Shown: one piece after another, positions 16,608-25,178 of the stretch
Numbering within the stretch: position 1 is the first letter of the stretch
How the letters are laid out: each line of letters begins with the position of its first letter
Assembly (NCBI RefSeq): GCF_044430645.1
Contig: NZ_JAWUDN010000001.1
Location: 1,302,001 to 1,366,000 of the forward strand
Origin: Ewingella allii
GTDB taxonomy: Bacteria; Pseudomonadota; Gammaproteobacteria; Enterobacterales; Enterobacteriaceae
Direction: 5' to 3'
DNA: 64,000 nt
The notes under the pieces: generated by a model
What the model saw: only the letters and a program-made list of their open reading frames with translations
What the model was told of the DNA's origin: nothing
The model's database searches: none
Made by a program: the position numbers and the translations under genes

Positions 16608-18766
16608 GATACTCGCATCCATAAAGTAGTCCGGTGAGGGTCATTAATCGTTCGGGTCATACCCATGCATCGCCAAGTACCGCTAACCGCCCACCCGGAC
16701 GCGATACCGTCAGCGGTGGACGGCTGCAATTCAGACCCCGCCACCAAGTCGCCGGGGTTACGGGCATTCGGGGTAAGAGCGAGTAAGTAAGTATTAATCT
16801 CTCCCAGCCCCTGAGGCGTTGGCTGCGGGTTGTTTGGGCTGAAAACACGCTGTCCCCACTCCTTAAGTTCCCCCGCCGTGTTAATTGGGCCGTTTACCTG
16901 TCCACCCGTTGCGGGCAATGCGCCAACATCAGCAGGGGTTGGACGGTAATTTGGGCTGTAAACCCGCGTTGCGCCGCGCTCCTCGTAGACGCCGCTCGCC
17001 GAAATAATATTTCCACCTGAATGAATTTCACCGGGGCAGGTCAAGCGGCCGTTATTCGGGTCAAATTGCCAAATCATGCTGGTGCCGTTGTCGGTGATGA
17101 CGTGAATAACCGCGCTCGGATAGCGCTTATCTCCCGCGGTGTATGCACCCAGGCTGATAGCGGCAGGGAATCCATATTGAGCCGTTTCAACAATCGCTTT
17201 AATCATCGGGGCGTACTGGCCTACAGTGGCATCAGCGCGATGCCCCCGTGGGATAAAAAATGGTGCTGCGGCGTTGCTGTATTGACCGGCAAGGGAGCCG
17301 TAACCCTCCCATAGTGCTGGTTTAATTTTGTAATGATCGGCGTTATTAAGATACCCAACATCCCCGCCCTTAACTGATACCGCGCCAGTATCTTCAGCAG
17401 TGGGCTTATTTCTCTCGCTATAAAGTGCCCCCATAGGGGTGTCATCGACTTGCGCAATCAGCTTGCCACCGTCCCAGCCTAGCATCACTTTATTCGGCCC
17501 CATGTTCTGGCCGCCGCCCTGCTGCACTGCCCCCACGTTACTCGCCGTGATGTTGATATCTTTCGAACCGTCGAAATCCACCCCGGCAATTTTTCGCGCT
17601 GTAGCCAGCTTATTGGCCGCCACTGCGGTGCCGCCTGAAGGTAGCGCCCCGACGTTACCCGCCGCCAGGCTGATATCTGTAGAGCCGTCAAAATCCACGC
17701 CCGCAATTTTTCGCGGCGTGGCTAACTTGTTGGCCGCCACCGCCGTGCCGCCTAAAGGTAATGCCCCTACGTCACTCGACGTCAAAGCAATGTCATCGGT
17801 CAGGGCTTTGTTATTCACTTTGCGGATTTTCGGCACGCCGCCCAAGGTGCTTAAGGCCGTTTGCGGATCGGCAATATCCGCAAGATTTTTATCTTTACGC
17901 ACAAACGTGCTGTTTCCGTCCTGCTCATTCAGCGAGCCTTTCGGGCGCAGGTCGGTGATATTGCCTGCGGCGTCGATATTCGCCAGGGCAAACACGTAGT
18001 GGGCAATGCCATTGCTGACGTAATTTTGCAGCGCTTCAGCCAGGGTAAATTTAATGACCGTCTGGTAAGCGCTGGTTAGCGTCCCCTGATAGCACACGTC
18101 CACCCATACTTTGACCGGCTTCACGCCTACCGTGATATTTTCGTTACTGGCCAGGCCGGCACGCAATCCGCCAACGTAGCCCACGCCCTGGGTAACGTAG
18201 AATTGCTGACCCGTCTTAGCCACTAAAAAACCGGCATCAAAAAAGGCCGCGTTGCCGTAAATATCCTTATTGGCCAGGCGTTCCGCCTCATCCATGCCCG
18301 CCAGGCGAGCGGTAAAATCAATCTGCCAGGTTTCGGCGGGGGTGTTGATGTTGGTCGCCGCGAGCGCCCCGCTGTACTCCATCAACATCGAGCGCACCAG
18401 GACATTGCCCTGTTGGCCATTATCGTTTTTGATTTTCTGCTGCATTGGGGCGTGAATAATCATGGCCAGCACGCCGGTGGCTTTGTTGGCCAGCCCGATC
18501 CAGTTGAAACTAAAATCACCCACCTCCGCACCCATCGTCACGGAATACACCACCGAACCCGCGTTAACCGCGCCCGCCTTGCTCACCGCCTGGCGGTGCA
18601 CAATATGATCGGCGCTCGGTACTCCCTCGGTGTTGTCGATAGGCTTGTTAACATCCAGCCCTGGCACGTTGGCAAAAATAAACTCATCCAACACAACCGG
18701 CTGATTATCGATAGCCTGGCGGGCTTTCCATTCCACAAAGGCTTTCGTGATAACTGCTTGAGACAT
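16604..18766 (-). CDS. Tail fibre protein (gpH-like)
   Basis: Receptor-binding fibre of 720 residues. The start is the ATG at 18766 (MSQAVITKAF), which has an AAGGA box; the longer reading would overlap gene I. The N-terminal ~170 residues are the fibre N-domain that attaches to the baseplate (VVLDEFIFANVPGLD). The shaft carries three tandem copies of a 39-residue unit with the core VGALPxGGTAVAANKLAT and KIAGVDFDGS. The C-terminus ends GTWRCMGM...LWMRVS, typical of swappable host-range tips. Confidence 0.85.
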   Translation of the reverse strand: MSQAVITKAFVEWKARQAIDNQPVVLDEFIFANVPGLDVNKPIDNTEGVPSADHIVHRQAVSKAGAVNAGSVVYSVTMGAEVGDFSFNWIGLANKATGVLAMIIHAPMQQKIKNDNGQQGNVLVRSMLMEYSGALAATNINTPAETWQIDFTARLAGMDEAERLANKDIYGNAAFFDAGFLVAKTGQQFYVTQGVGYVGGLRAGLASNENITVGVKPVKVWVDVCYQGTLTSAYQTVIKFTLAEALQNYVSNGIAHYVFALANIDAAGNITDLRPKGSLNEQDGNSTFVRKDKNLADIADPQTALSTLGGVPKIRKVNNKALTDDIALTSSDVGALPLGGTAVAANKLATPRKIAGVDFDGSTDISLAAGNVGALPSGGTAVAANKLATARKIAGVDFDGSKDINITASNVGAVQQGGGQNMGPNKVMLGWDGGKLIAQVDDTPMGALYSERNKPTAEDTGAVSVKGGDVGYLNNADHYKIKPALWEGYGSLAGQYSNAAAPFFIPRGHRADATVGQYAPMIKAIVETAQYGFPAAISLGAYTAGDKRYPSAVIHVITDNGTSMIWQFDPNNGRLTCPGEIHSGGNIISASGVYEERGATRVYSPNYRPTPADVGALPATGGQVNGPINTAGELKEWGQRVFSPNNPQPTPQGLGEINTYLLALTPNARNPGDLVAGSELQPSTADGIASGWAVSGTWRCMGMTRTINDPHRTTLWMRVS
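17546..17790 (-). repeat. 117-bp tandem repeats in the fibre gene
   Basis: Two near-complete 117-bp units plus a partial third, in register (39 codons each). They encode the repeated VGALPxGGTAVAANKLAT/KIAGVDFDGS blocks. The copies are strongly similar at DNA level, so recombination could change shaft length. Confidence 0.75.
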
Positions 18767-18776
18767 GCCTATTTCC

Positions 18777-19367
18777 TTATAAACGTGCGCTAAACGTTGC
18801 GCTGCTGTCTGTGGTGGCGTCGCCCAACGTGGCGGCGTAGCAAATGTATTCACCCTGATACCATCCTGCATGAAGGTTTACGCCCAGGGCGGTCATGACT
18901 TCAAACTGATAGCGGCGGCAGGTGCGGCCGTATTTCTTGATAATTTCCAGCAACAAATCGCTGTTACCGGCGATTTGGCTGTCGGTGACGCGAACAATGA
19001 TCACATCCCAATCAATGCCCGGCTGGCGCTCCAACAGCTCAACGTAGCCAATCCCTAAGCGGGCAAAAATAGCGATAAACCCCGCAACAGAACCCGCCTC
19101 GCTGGCGTTGATAAAGGCGTAGGCCACGCGCTTGCGAAATAGCGCCAGCGGCTCACCGTTAAACCGCGTTATGTCCCGGTCATAGGCCAAAAGCTTGAGC
19201 AGCGGCTCGGCGCAGGTCAGCGGGTCGAACTGGCGCAGCGGCCAGTTAACCCAGTCATACACCCGCAGCCAGAACGTGCCGCTTGCACGCAGCAGCGCGG
19301 CGGGTTCGCCCTCATTCATCCATGACGGCAACACCAGGCTTTTTAATTTGGCGGCAAAATTAGGCAT
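18777..19367 (-). CDS. Baseplate/tail protein I
   Basis: 196 residues, similar in pattern to P2 gpI (tail protein I family): the N-terminus LKSLVLPSWM, then WVNWPLRQFDPLTCAEPLLKLLAYDRDITRF and a domain ending CRRYQFEVMTALGVNLHAG. It forms part of the baseplate wedge with J. It overlaps J by 8 bp and precedes the fibre gene, the usual J-I-H order. Confidence 0.82.
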   Translation of the reverse strand: MPNFAAKLKSLVLPSWMNEGEPAALLRASGTFWLRVYDWVNWPLRQFDPLTCAEPLLKLLAYDRDITRFNGEPLALFRKRVAYAFINASEAGSVAGFIAIFARLGIGYVELLERQPGIDWDVIIVRVTDSQIAGNSDLLLEIIKKYGRTCRRYQFEVMTALGVNLHAGWYQGEYICYAATLGDATTDSSATFSARL

Positions 19368-20544
19368 TTTTAATCTCCACCACCAAGGAAGCCAGGCGCG
19401 GCACCGTCAGCTCACTGACAATATCGGTCAGCGAGAAGACGATCGAATCCACATCATCAAACGCCCTGTGCAGCTCCCGGCCCAGGTTAGAAAAAGAGAA
19501 ACGCGAATAGGGCCAGGTCTTTTTCACATCGAACTCGCTATTCTCACGAAACGCACAGCGGATCATGTTTCCCGCGTTGCTGGCCAGCGCCGCTTGCTGT
19601 TCTGCCGTCATGTTGTCGCGGTTAGTCACAAACAGCGTTACCGCCAGGTTATGCCGGGTTTCTGGCATCGACATACACTGCATGTCATCGCCGTGGCCGT
19701 GGTGGCCCTTGGTATTGATGTAATCATTCACCGCATCAATGAACGGCTGGGAAGTCACCCCGCTATCAAGCAGCAGGTAAGCGTTGGCCGTTCCCGGCCC
19801 GCGTGGCGCGTCATGCTTAAAGAAAATACGCTCAACGCTCAGACCGACCACGGCCGCTATCATGCTGCGATAAACTGCATCGGTGTGGTAGTTGCCAACC
19901 AGGTTGAACTGATTGCGGCAGCGCTCGCGCAGGTCATCATCAGATTCCTCGTCTGCGCCAGGCGTCAGCAGCCAATCATCTTGATTTACGGCCTGGCTAA
20001 TACCTGCCACGGCGACGGGCAAAATACGGTAATAACCCGGAGCCAGGTTAAACGCGCCGCCCGCCTCGGTGGCCGTCACCGGCACCAGGCCACTGGCCAG
20101 CCCCGCCGCCAGCGTGGTGTCTGCGTCAACCTTCAGCGCATAGACCACGCCGTTAATGCGCTCGGTCTGGATAATGGTTCCGCCTGGCACCGTCACGGCC
20201 TGTTTGGCGTCCTCTTTGATAAAGCGGATCACGCCTTTGGTATAGCTGGCGGGCTTGGCCACCAGGTTGACGCCCCAGGCCAACATTCGCAGCATTGGCC
20301 CGCTGGCCGTGCCCAGAAACATGTTGGCCAGCACCGTGTTGGCCAGAACGTCTTTTATCCAAAGCACCGGCGTGGTGACAATCGCCGTCACCAGCTTCCA
20401 GAACGGGGACATTTTCGACGTATTGGTTATCATCCCTTCGGCGTCTACGATGGCGTTGAACTGGTCGCGGATCGCCTCTTTGGTGGTCGGCATCCCGCTG
20501 TCACTCAGCACCTTTTCAAAATCAATCGTTGGCTTGTTATTCAT
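19360..20544 (-). CDS. Baseplate assembly protein J
   Basis: 394 residues, baseplate J/gp47 family, the main wedge protein at the edge of the baseplate. Family features are VPGGTIIQTERINGVVYAL, the central EAGGAFNLAPGYY and the segment GADEESDDDLRERC (about 205-218). It overlaps the genes on both sides by 8 bp, which suggests coupled translation. Confidence 0.88.
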   Translation of the reverse strand: MNNKPTIDFEKVLSDSGMPTTKEAIRDQFNAIVDAEGMITNTSKMSPFWKLVTAIVTTPVLWIKDVLANTVLANMFLGTASGPMLRMLAWGVNLVAKPASYTKGVIRFIKEDAKQAVTVPGGTIIQTERINGVVYALKVDADTTLAAGLASGLVPVTATEAGGAFNLAPGYYRILPVAVAGISQAVNQDDWLLTPGADEESDDDLRERCRNQFNLVGNYHTDAVYRSMIAAVVGLSVERIFFKHDAPRGPGTANAYLLLDSGVTSQPFIDAVNDYINTKGHHGHGDDMQCMSMPETRHNLAVTLFVTNRDNMTAEQQAALASNAGNMIRCAFRENSEFDVKKTWPYSRFSFSNLGRELHRAFDDVDSIVFSLTDIVSELTVPRLASLVVEIKNA

Positions 20545-20869
20545 AATCTACGCCCGCCTCCACCTTGCCGAAATCGTAGGTTTGCGCCTCTACCCAAAGC
20601 TTTTTTAACGACTCTTCGGTGATGTTCACCGTTCCCGGAACAATCCGTTCATCGCTTTCAATGAGTAGCGTTAACTGCAAAATCACGTCAGCGCGAAGCG
20701 TGGGGCTTCGCTCTGCCACCAATTCCGTGGTTAACCCGCTTTCAATAATGGCGTGGACAATATCCTGGCCAATGCTGATTCTGTTATTACAAAGTACCGG
20801 CTCATTTCCTGCGTTTAGCGTGAAATTACGCCCGGTAATTAATAGGTCGATATAGAGCGGTTCCGTCAT
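20537..20869 (-). CDS. DUF2590-like baseplate protein (gpW position)
   Basis: 110 residues from the ATG at 20869, which overlaps the tape-measure stop (ATGA). It starts MTEPLYIDLLITGRNFTLN and contains NRISIGQDIVHAIIESGL. It matches the pattern of the DUF2590 family of HP1/K139-type phages and holds the place of P2 gpW/gp25, a baseplate wedge component. The role is inferred from position. Confidence 0.65.
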   Translation of the reverse strand: MTEPLYIDLLITGRNFTLNAGNEPVLCNNRISIGQDIVHAIIESGLTTELVAERSPTLRADVILQLTLLIESDERIVPGTVNITEESLKKLWVEAQTYDFGKVEAGVDYE

Positions 20870-23130
20870 GCGCCTAATTCCTGCCATTCCATTAGCTCGG
20901 CCGGTGTCATTCCTTTGGCCGGATGAATATTCACGGTGCCGATTGTTTTACTGTTATCAACGGTAGTTTTCGCAGACGTATTAATCTGTTTACTTAACCC
21001 ACCGCGATCCACGCCTTTCACCACGCCGCCCGTAGACATATTATTTTCCAGCGCAATTGGCGGCGGTGGTGCCGTTTTACGCATTTGCGCATCAGGAATT
21101 TTACTTTCCGTTTCAGCATAGCCTGGCGGCGGTTTAATTCCCTTCGGCGGTTCGCTCGGCATTTCTTTAAGCTCAATATTGACGCCCGGTAATTTATTCA
21201 GCTTTTCGACAATCCAGTTATACGTCCCGGTGAATGATGATTTCAGCGTGTCCCACAATCCTGAAAATACATTTCCGATAATCTCGGCAATTTTCTTAAA
21301 CGACTCCACCGGCGAATTAATATCAAACACCTTAATCACATCAATCCAGCCGCGCCCCACGATGGCAAATACATCAACCAGCGTTTCAATGGCGCGTTTG
21401 ACCAGGCCCAGCGGAATGAGAATAAAGTCGATGGCGTTCGCCACAATCCGCCCAAAGGTTTCACCGGCTCCGGTGACGCTGGTTAACTGGTCTTCGGTCA
21501 TTTTCACCGGCGAGAGCAGATCACCAAACCAGCTGATCAGCGTTTTGATACCGTCCCACACCCAGCCAATGGCGTTGGCGATTGCGCCAAACATCGGCTT
21601 AAACGGCGTGAGCGCCCCGGACGCCTCGCCAAACCCGCTAATGAAGCCTTTCACAAAGGCTTTGATTGGCTGCCAGAACTTAATCACCGCAATGACTACC
21701 GCCGCAATCGCGCCCACAACCAAGGCAATCGGGGCGATCATCATCAGGAATGACACCGAACCGGCGCGGGCGGCCATGCTGGCGGCCAGCAATGCCCCGC
21801 GTAAATATTTCAGGGTGCTGCTAAACATCTTGGCCACGCCGTTGCCCGCCGCCATAGCCAGGCGATTAAGGCCAAACAACTTGGCCATTGGCCCCAGTAG
21901 GCGGGTAATGCCTAGCATGATGAAGCCATGCACGCCCATCACGATATTGGCCAACGCCCCCACGGCCGCAAAACTCAGCATGGCCAGCGCGGCATAGCCG
22001 ATCACGCGGGCGATGTTGGGGAATAGACGCATCCAGCGCGTTAACTTCTCCCCACCATCCGCAATCTTATTCACTAGCGGATAGAGCACTGGCAGCAGCG
22101 TAGAGCCGATGGCGGCACGCATGGCAAACCAGATAGACGTTAGCCTGTCCCACGGCCGCGTCATTTTCTCGGCCATTTCCGTGGCCCGCTTCATGCCGTC
22201 ATTGCTGCCCAGCTCGGTGATGTTGCGCTGGAGTGAATCAACGTTGCCATACAGCTGTTTAATCACCGCCGCGCTGTCACCAAAGGCCGCGTTAAGCTCC
22301 GCCTGGGCTTTCAGGTTGCCATCGATGCTCTTACCGTATTTGCCCTGGAGTTTCTCCAGCATGGCGGGCATGGACAGCATTTTTCCCTGGGCGTCCTGGA
22401 AGCTTAACCCCAGCTTTTTGGCCCCTTCCTGCGCCCCGCTCAAGAAGCCCTCATAAGAGCCGCTGGCCTCGGTGCCTAACGAGCGTTGCAGCTCGCCCAA
22501 CACGGCCAGCTGTTCATCCAGCCCGACGCCGTAGTTTGTCCCGACGCCCCGCGCACCTTCCATCAGGTCTTTAATGGTGGCCATGTCCGTGCCAAATTGC
22601 TTTTTGACGTAGGCCATTTTCCCGGCCAACTCCTCAGCAAACTGGACTTTTCCCACCTCGGCCGCGTAGCCGTCGAACTGCGTAAACATTTGGCCCATGA
22701 ATCCGGCAGCGTCTGCGGCCGTTCCTTTCAGCGCTTTGGCCACGGTGTTGGCAACAACGGTGACGCGGGGTAATTCGCCCTCGGTCAGCCCGGCCACCGC
22801 CGCATTGATATCCGCCGACGATTGCACAAACTCTACTGCTGACTCCCCATAGCGCACGCTGAATTTAAAGGCGTCGTCTGAAATCTTGGCAAGCGGGTTA
22901 TCACCTACGCCCCGCGCACTGGCCTCTTGCATGGCGTCAAACATTTGGATAGCCGGATCTAATGCCGCCTTGACCGATGCCCCTACGCCCCACAGCGCCC
23001 CCACGCCAATGGCAAGCTTTCCAAAGGCGGCCTGGCTGTCCTGCGCAAAGTCATTAACCGACGTCTTGGCCTGTTTTAAGGGGCCGGTGATTCGGTCAAT
23101 TAAACTCAGCGTAAAATCTAAATCCGCCAT
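20866..23130 (-). CDS. Tail tape measure protein
   Basis: 754 residues. It sets tail length and is expelled during DNA injection. The N-terminus is the TP901-type core (MADLDFTLSLIDRITGPLKQ), followed by long helical stretches and several hydrophobic segments (about 370-520). The C-terminus has a proline-rich linker. The ATG shares a base with the E' stop (TAATG). It is the longest gene of the late operon, as expected. Confidence 0.92.
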   Translation of the reverse strand: MADLDFTLSLIDRITGPLKQAKTSVNDFAQDSQAAFGKLAIGVGALWGVGASVKAALDPAIQMFDAMQEASARGVGDNPLAKISDDAFKFSVRYGESAVEFVQSSADINAAVAGLTEGELPRVTVVANTVAKALKGTAADAAGFMGQMFTQFDGYAAEVGKVQFAEELAGKMAYVKKQFGTDMATIKDLMEGARGVGTNYGVGLDEQLAVLGELQRSLGTEASGSYEGFLSGAQEGAKKLGLSFQDAQGKMLSMPAMLEKLQGKYGKSIDGNLKAQAELNAAFGDSAAVIKQLYGNVDSLQRNITELGSNDGMKRATEMAEKMTRPWDRLTSIWFAMRAAIGSTLLPVLYPLVNKIADGGEKLTRWMRLFPNIARVIGYAALAMLSFAAVGALANIVMGVHGFIMLGITRLLGPMAKLFGLNRLAMAAGNGVAKMFSSTLKYLRGALLAASMAARAGSVSFLMMIAPIALVVGAIAAVVIAVIKFWQPIKAFVKGFISGFGEASGALTPFKPMFGAIANAIGWVWDGIKTLISWFGDLLSPVKMTEDQLTSVTGAGETFGRIVANAIDFILIPLGLVKRAIETLVDVFAIVGRGWIDVIKVFDINSPVESFKKIAEIIGNVFSGLWDTLKSSFTGTYNWIVEKLNKLPGVNIELKEMPSEPPKGIKPPPGYAETESKIPDAQMRKTAPPPPIALENNMSTGGVVKGVDRGGLSKQINTSAKTTVDNSKTIGTVNIHPAKGMTPAELMEWQELGA

Positions 23131-23321
23131 TAGTCGCCTTTAAAAGCCAGGGCAATGCCATTTGCAATGGCAATGCGTTGATATTCCCAATGACGATTGT
23201 CCAGCCAAACGGCACGCGCTAGGTTTTCCATATCGTCATTTTCGTGGGGGAGATAATGGCGGCGCAAAATAAGGTATTGCTCCAAGCCATTATTTTCGAT
23301 GGCGCTAACCCGCGCCGTTAG
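23130..23321 (-). CDS. E' extension of tail chaperone, -1 frame
   Basis: A 63-codon reading frame in the -1 frame after gene E, with no good start codon of its own. It reads LTARVSAIENNGLEQYLILR..., then NLARAVWLDNRHWEYQRIAIANG, and stops at 23130 against the tape-measure ATG. It is continuous with E through a -1 slip at 23321-23327, giving a 151-residue E-E' protein. P2 makes its E+E' protein in the same way, and lambda makes gpG-T. The frameshift is inferred from sequence. Confidence 0.75.
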   Translation of the reverse strand, partial: LTARVSAIENNGLEQYLILRRHYLPHENDDMENLARAVWLDNRHWEYQRIAIANGIALAFKGD

Positions 23322-23584
23322 TTTTTTAGTTCAATTTCCAGCTTAGGCGCGTATTTATCATTAACTGCGGCCGCCAGCTGCAAGGCAGCGCCTGGAATAT
23401 CCAGAATTTCATCCAGCGCGGCTTTACTGTCTGTAGCCACAATGCGGCGCAGGTAGTTATTAGCCGGAGCCAGCTTATTATCCATCGACATTTCGTTAAT
23501 GAATTTGTTGTAGGCGGTCGTGTTTGGCTCAAAAATTAACGCCTGGCCGTTTACGGCTAATTCAATAGTATTTACTTTGCTCAT
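23318..23584 (-). CDS. Tail assembly chaperone E
   Basis: 88 residues, short tail chaperone (MSKVNTIELAVNGQALIFEP). It lies between the lysis genes and the tape-measure gene. It would coat the tape measure during tail assembly together with its frameshifted longer form E-E'. Its start overlaps the Rz1 stop by 4 bp (ATGA). Confidence 0.8.
   Translation of the reverse strand: MSKVNTIELAVNGQALIFEPNTTAYNKFINEMSMDNKLAPANNYLRRIVATDSKAALDEILDIPGAALQLAAAVNDKYAPKLEIELKN
23321..23327 (-). promoter_or_regulatory. -1 ribosomal frameshift heptamer AAAAAAC
   Basis: On the minus strand the end of gene E reads CTA AAA AAC TAA. A AAA AAC is a textbook X XXY YYZ slippery heptamer in the right phase, and the stop codon comes immediately after. 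A -1 slip continues as CTA ACG GCG CGG straight into the open E' frame. Confidence 0.8.
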
Positions 23585-23871
23585 TGGTTTAATTTCCTTC
23601 GCTGGTTTATTTCGTCAATTAATTGATTATGCCGTGCGGCGCACTCCGCATATTGCGGCGTTATTTTTAACAGCACGGCGGCAACGTCTTTACCCAATAC
23701 GCCATTAAGGCGCGGTATTGTTTCCGGGCATTTTGTTAACAGGTTTTCTTGATAAGGTTCGCTCGGCATTTTCGGCGGCGGCGTTGTACATCCTGACAAA
23801 ATCGTAAGAAAGACAACCGTTATCAAATACCGGGTTAACCAGTTCCGCTCTAATTTCGGCTGGCCACGCAT
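23581..23871 (-). CDS. Outer-membrane spanin lipoprotein (Rz1-like)
   Basis: 96 residues. A hydrophobic N-terminus leads to the lipobox LSGC (Cys at about 28), followed by the proline-rich TTPPPKMPSEP typical of Rz1. It would link to the inner-membrane spanin across the periplasm and fuse the membranes at lysis. It starts inside the Rz-like gene in another frame, a common nested spanin layout. The AAAGG box lies too close to the ATG, so the exact start is uncertain. Confidence 0.75.
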   Translation of the reverse strand: MRGQPKLERNWLTRYLITVVFLTILSGCTTPPPKMPSEPYQENLLTKCPETIPRLNGVLGKDVAAVLLKITPQYAECAARHNQLIDEINQRRKLNQ

Positions 23872-24076
23872 CCTTTAACCCTTGCAGTTTTATTTCTAAA
23901 TCTCTGCCTGACTGGCTGGCAATTTTCTGGCTCTCGCTTCTGGCCTTATCACCGGCCGCCGTAGCGGCGCGGTCAATCACCAAATCCAGACTGTCGCGAT
24001 ACCAATCGCCCACTTTCCACCCGGCCCCAAACACGGCCAGAATGGCCAGGCCAATCATGGCCAGCTGCTTGGCCAT
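23705..24076 (-). CDS. Inner-membrane spanin (Rz-like)
   Basis: 123 residues with one N-terminal membrane segment (LAMIGLAILAVFGAGWKVGDWY) and a helical periplasmic part (about 30-75). It is directly downstream of the endolysin: its ATG shares a base with the endolysin stop. It overlaps the Rz1-like gene by 167 bp. Assigned from topology, size and position in the lysis cassette. Confidence 0.7.
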   Translation of the reverse strand: MAKQLAMIGLAILAVFGAGWKVGDWYRDSLDLVIDRAATAAGDKARSESQKIASQSGRDLEIKLQGLKDAWPAEIRAELVNPVFDNGCLSYDFVRMYNAAAENAERTLSRKPVNKMPGNNTAP

Positions 24077-24417
24077 CACTTCACCCCGTTATGTTCCAGG
24101 CTAAAATGGTTCCCATCCGGGCGGGATTTAAAGCGCCCACCCCAGGTGCCGCCCAGCGACTCCCAATATTCACCCAAAGGTAAATAAGCCTCGCTCTTAT
24201 CCTGGTACTTGCCGTTGATAAACAGATTAAAATCCACCGCCAGGCGCTGCGTGTGTAAGCTGTTGCTGATACCCGCCCCGCTTTTGGCATTCAGTGCCGC
24301 CTGTTCCGGCGTGCGGTAGGCTTCGCCAAAGGTAAGGCGATAACCGCGCTGCCCGGCCCAGTCAATCAGCTGGGCAATCAGCTGCGTGAACAACTGCTGT
24401 TTTTCGCTCAATGTCAT
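24076..24417 (-). CDS. Endolysin, M15-family peptidase
   Basis: 113 residues from the ATG at 24417 (MTLSEKQQLF), which overlaps the holin stop and has an AAGGAAG box; the longer reading lies inside the holin gene. It is a zinc peptidase of family M15 that cuts the peptide cross-link of peptidoglycan. The motif SLHTQRLAVDFNLF gives the H and D zinc ligands, and GNHFSLEH gives the third histidine. There is no signal peptide, so it needs the holin. Confidence 0.88.
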   Translation of the reverse strand: MTLSEKQQLFTQLIAQLIDWAGQRGYRLTFGEAYRTPEQAALNAKSGAGISNSLHTQRLAVDFNLFINGKYQDKSEAYLPLGEYWESLGGTWGGRFKSRPDGNHFSLEHNGVK

Positions 24418-24710
24418 TTTGGGCTTCCTTTTCCTGATAACACGCCATTTCCCTTGCGCCTGATCCACACCTCAACAACCTGGTAGCCCGCAATCCCCAG
24501 CGCGGCCCCCGCGCCACTCAGCGCAAGCGGGTTAATGTCGGGTATCCAAATCAGGATGGCCGCCGCCGCCACTGACACCGCCGAACCTAAAATAATGCGG
24601 CCGATAAACAGCGAGGGCGTAATATGCTCACCGCTGCTCAGTGCTTTACCCAGGGCAATGAGCGCCCCGATAATCATCAGGCTTAACAGCCCCTTTTCAT
24701 GCTCTTGCAT
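24414..24710 (-). CDS. Holin
   Basis: 98 residues with three hydrophobic stretches (LLSLMIIGALIALG, FIGRIILGSAVSVAAAAILIWI, ALSGAGAALGIAGYQVVEVWI) and a basic C-terminus (RRKGNGVLSGKGSPK). The size, topology and place immediately before the endolysin fit a class I holin that times lysis. Confidence 0.82.
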   Translation of the reverse strand: MQEHEKGLLSLMIIGALIALGKALSSGEHITPSLFIGRIILGSAVSVAAAAILIWIPDINPLALSGAGAALGIAGYQVVEVWIRRKGNGVLSGKGSPK

Positions 24711-24722
24711 CCCTGCAATCCC

Positions 24723-25175
24723 TTATCCAATCAAGTTGCGGGTATCTTCTGATTCCAGATACGGCACGCCGTTGATGTGTACAAAGTCCGGGCTGGTGAC
24801 GAAATACTTAATTTTGTGCGTCAGCACGCTGCCCCCCTTCGGATCGTTATCAAGCAGGTTACTCAGTACCAGCTTGCAGCCGAACGCCTCGAACTTCATT
24901 TCTTCGCCACCGGCCTTGGCGTAAAACAGCAAATCAACCGGCTCGATACCGCGCCACGAACCCGCACGTCGAGCAATGCCGGTCAGCTGTTGCAGCACTT
25001 TGGTGGTGATTTCAATTTCACCCTCGGCCGCCACGTCCCCGGACACGTAGCCATCAGGTACACCTTGAGTCTGCGCGGCCGACGTGTTGTCGGTGATATC
25101 TAAATTCACCTTTTCGATGTGGATCAAGTCGCCATCGATACGCACATCGGTGGATTGTCCTGAAATACGTTTCAT
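24723..25175 (-). CDS. Tail tube protein (FII position)
   Basis: 150 residues: MKRISGQSTDVRIDGDLIHIEKVNLDI at the start, then VSGDVAAEGEIEIT and a beta-rich remainder. It matches the DUF2597-type protein that follows the sheath gene in HP1/K139 phages. Position after the sheath and the beta-rich pattern support the tail tube role. 3 bp separate it from the sheath gene. Confidence 0.72.
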   Translation of the reverse strand: MKRISGQSTDVRIDGDLIHIEKVNLDITDNTSAAQTQGVPDGYVSGDVAAEGEIEITTKVLQQLTGIARRAGSWRGIEPVDLLFYAKAGGEEMKFEAFGCKLVLSNLLDNDPKGGSVLTHKIKYFVTSPDFVHINGVPYLESEDTRNLIG

Positions 25176-25178
25176 GGG

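Noticed and set aside
19195..20622. 475-codon plus-strand frame
   Set aside because: It is antisense to the baseplate J and I genes, has no RBS or family pattern, and is rich in His and Arg, as expected for a shadow of GC-rich coding DNA.
21179..21997. 272-codon plus-strand frame inside the tape-measure gene
   Set aside because: Shadow of the tape-measure coding strand; no start signal and no recognisable protein features.
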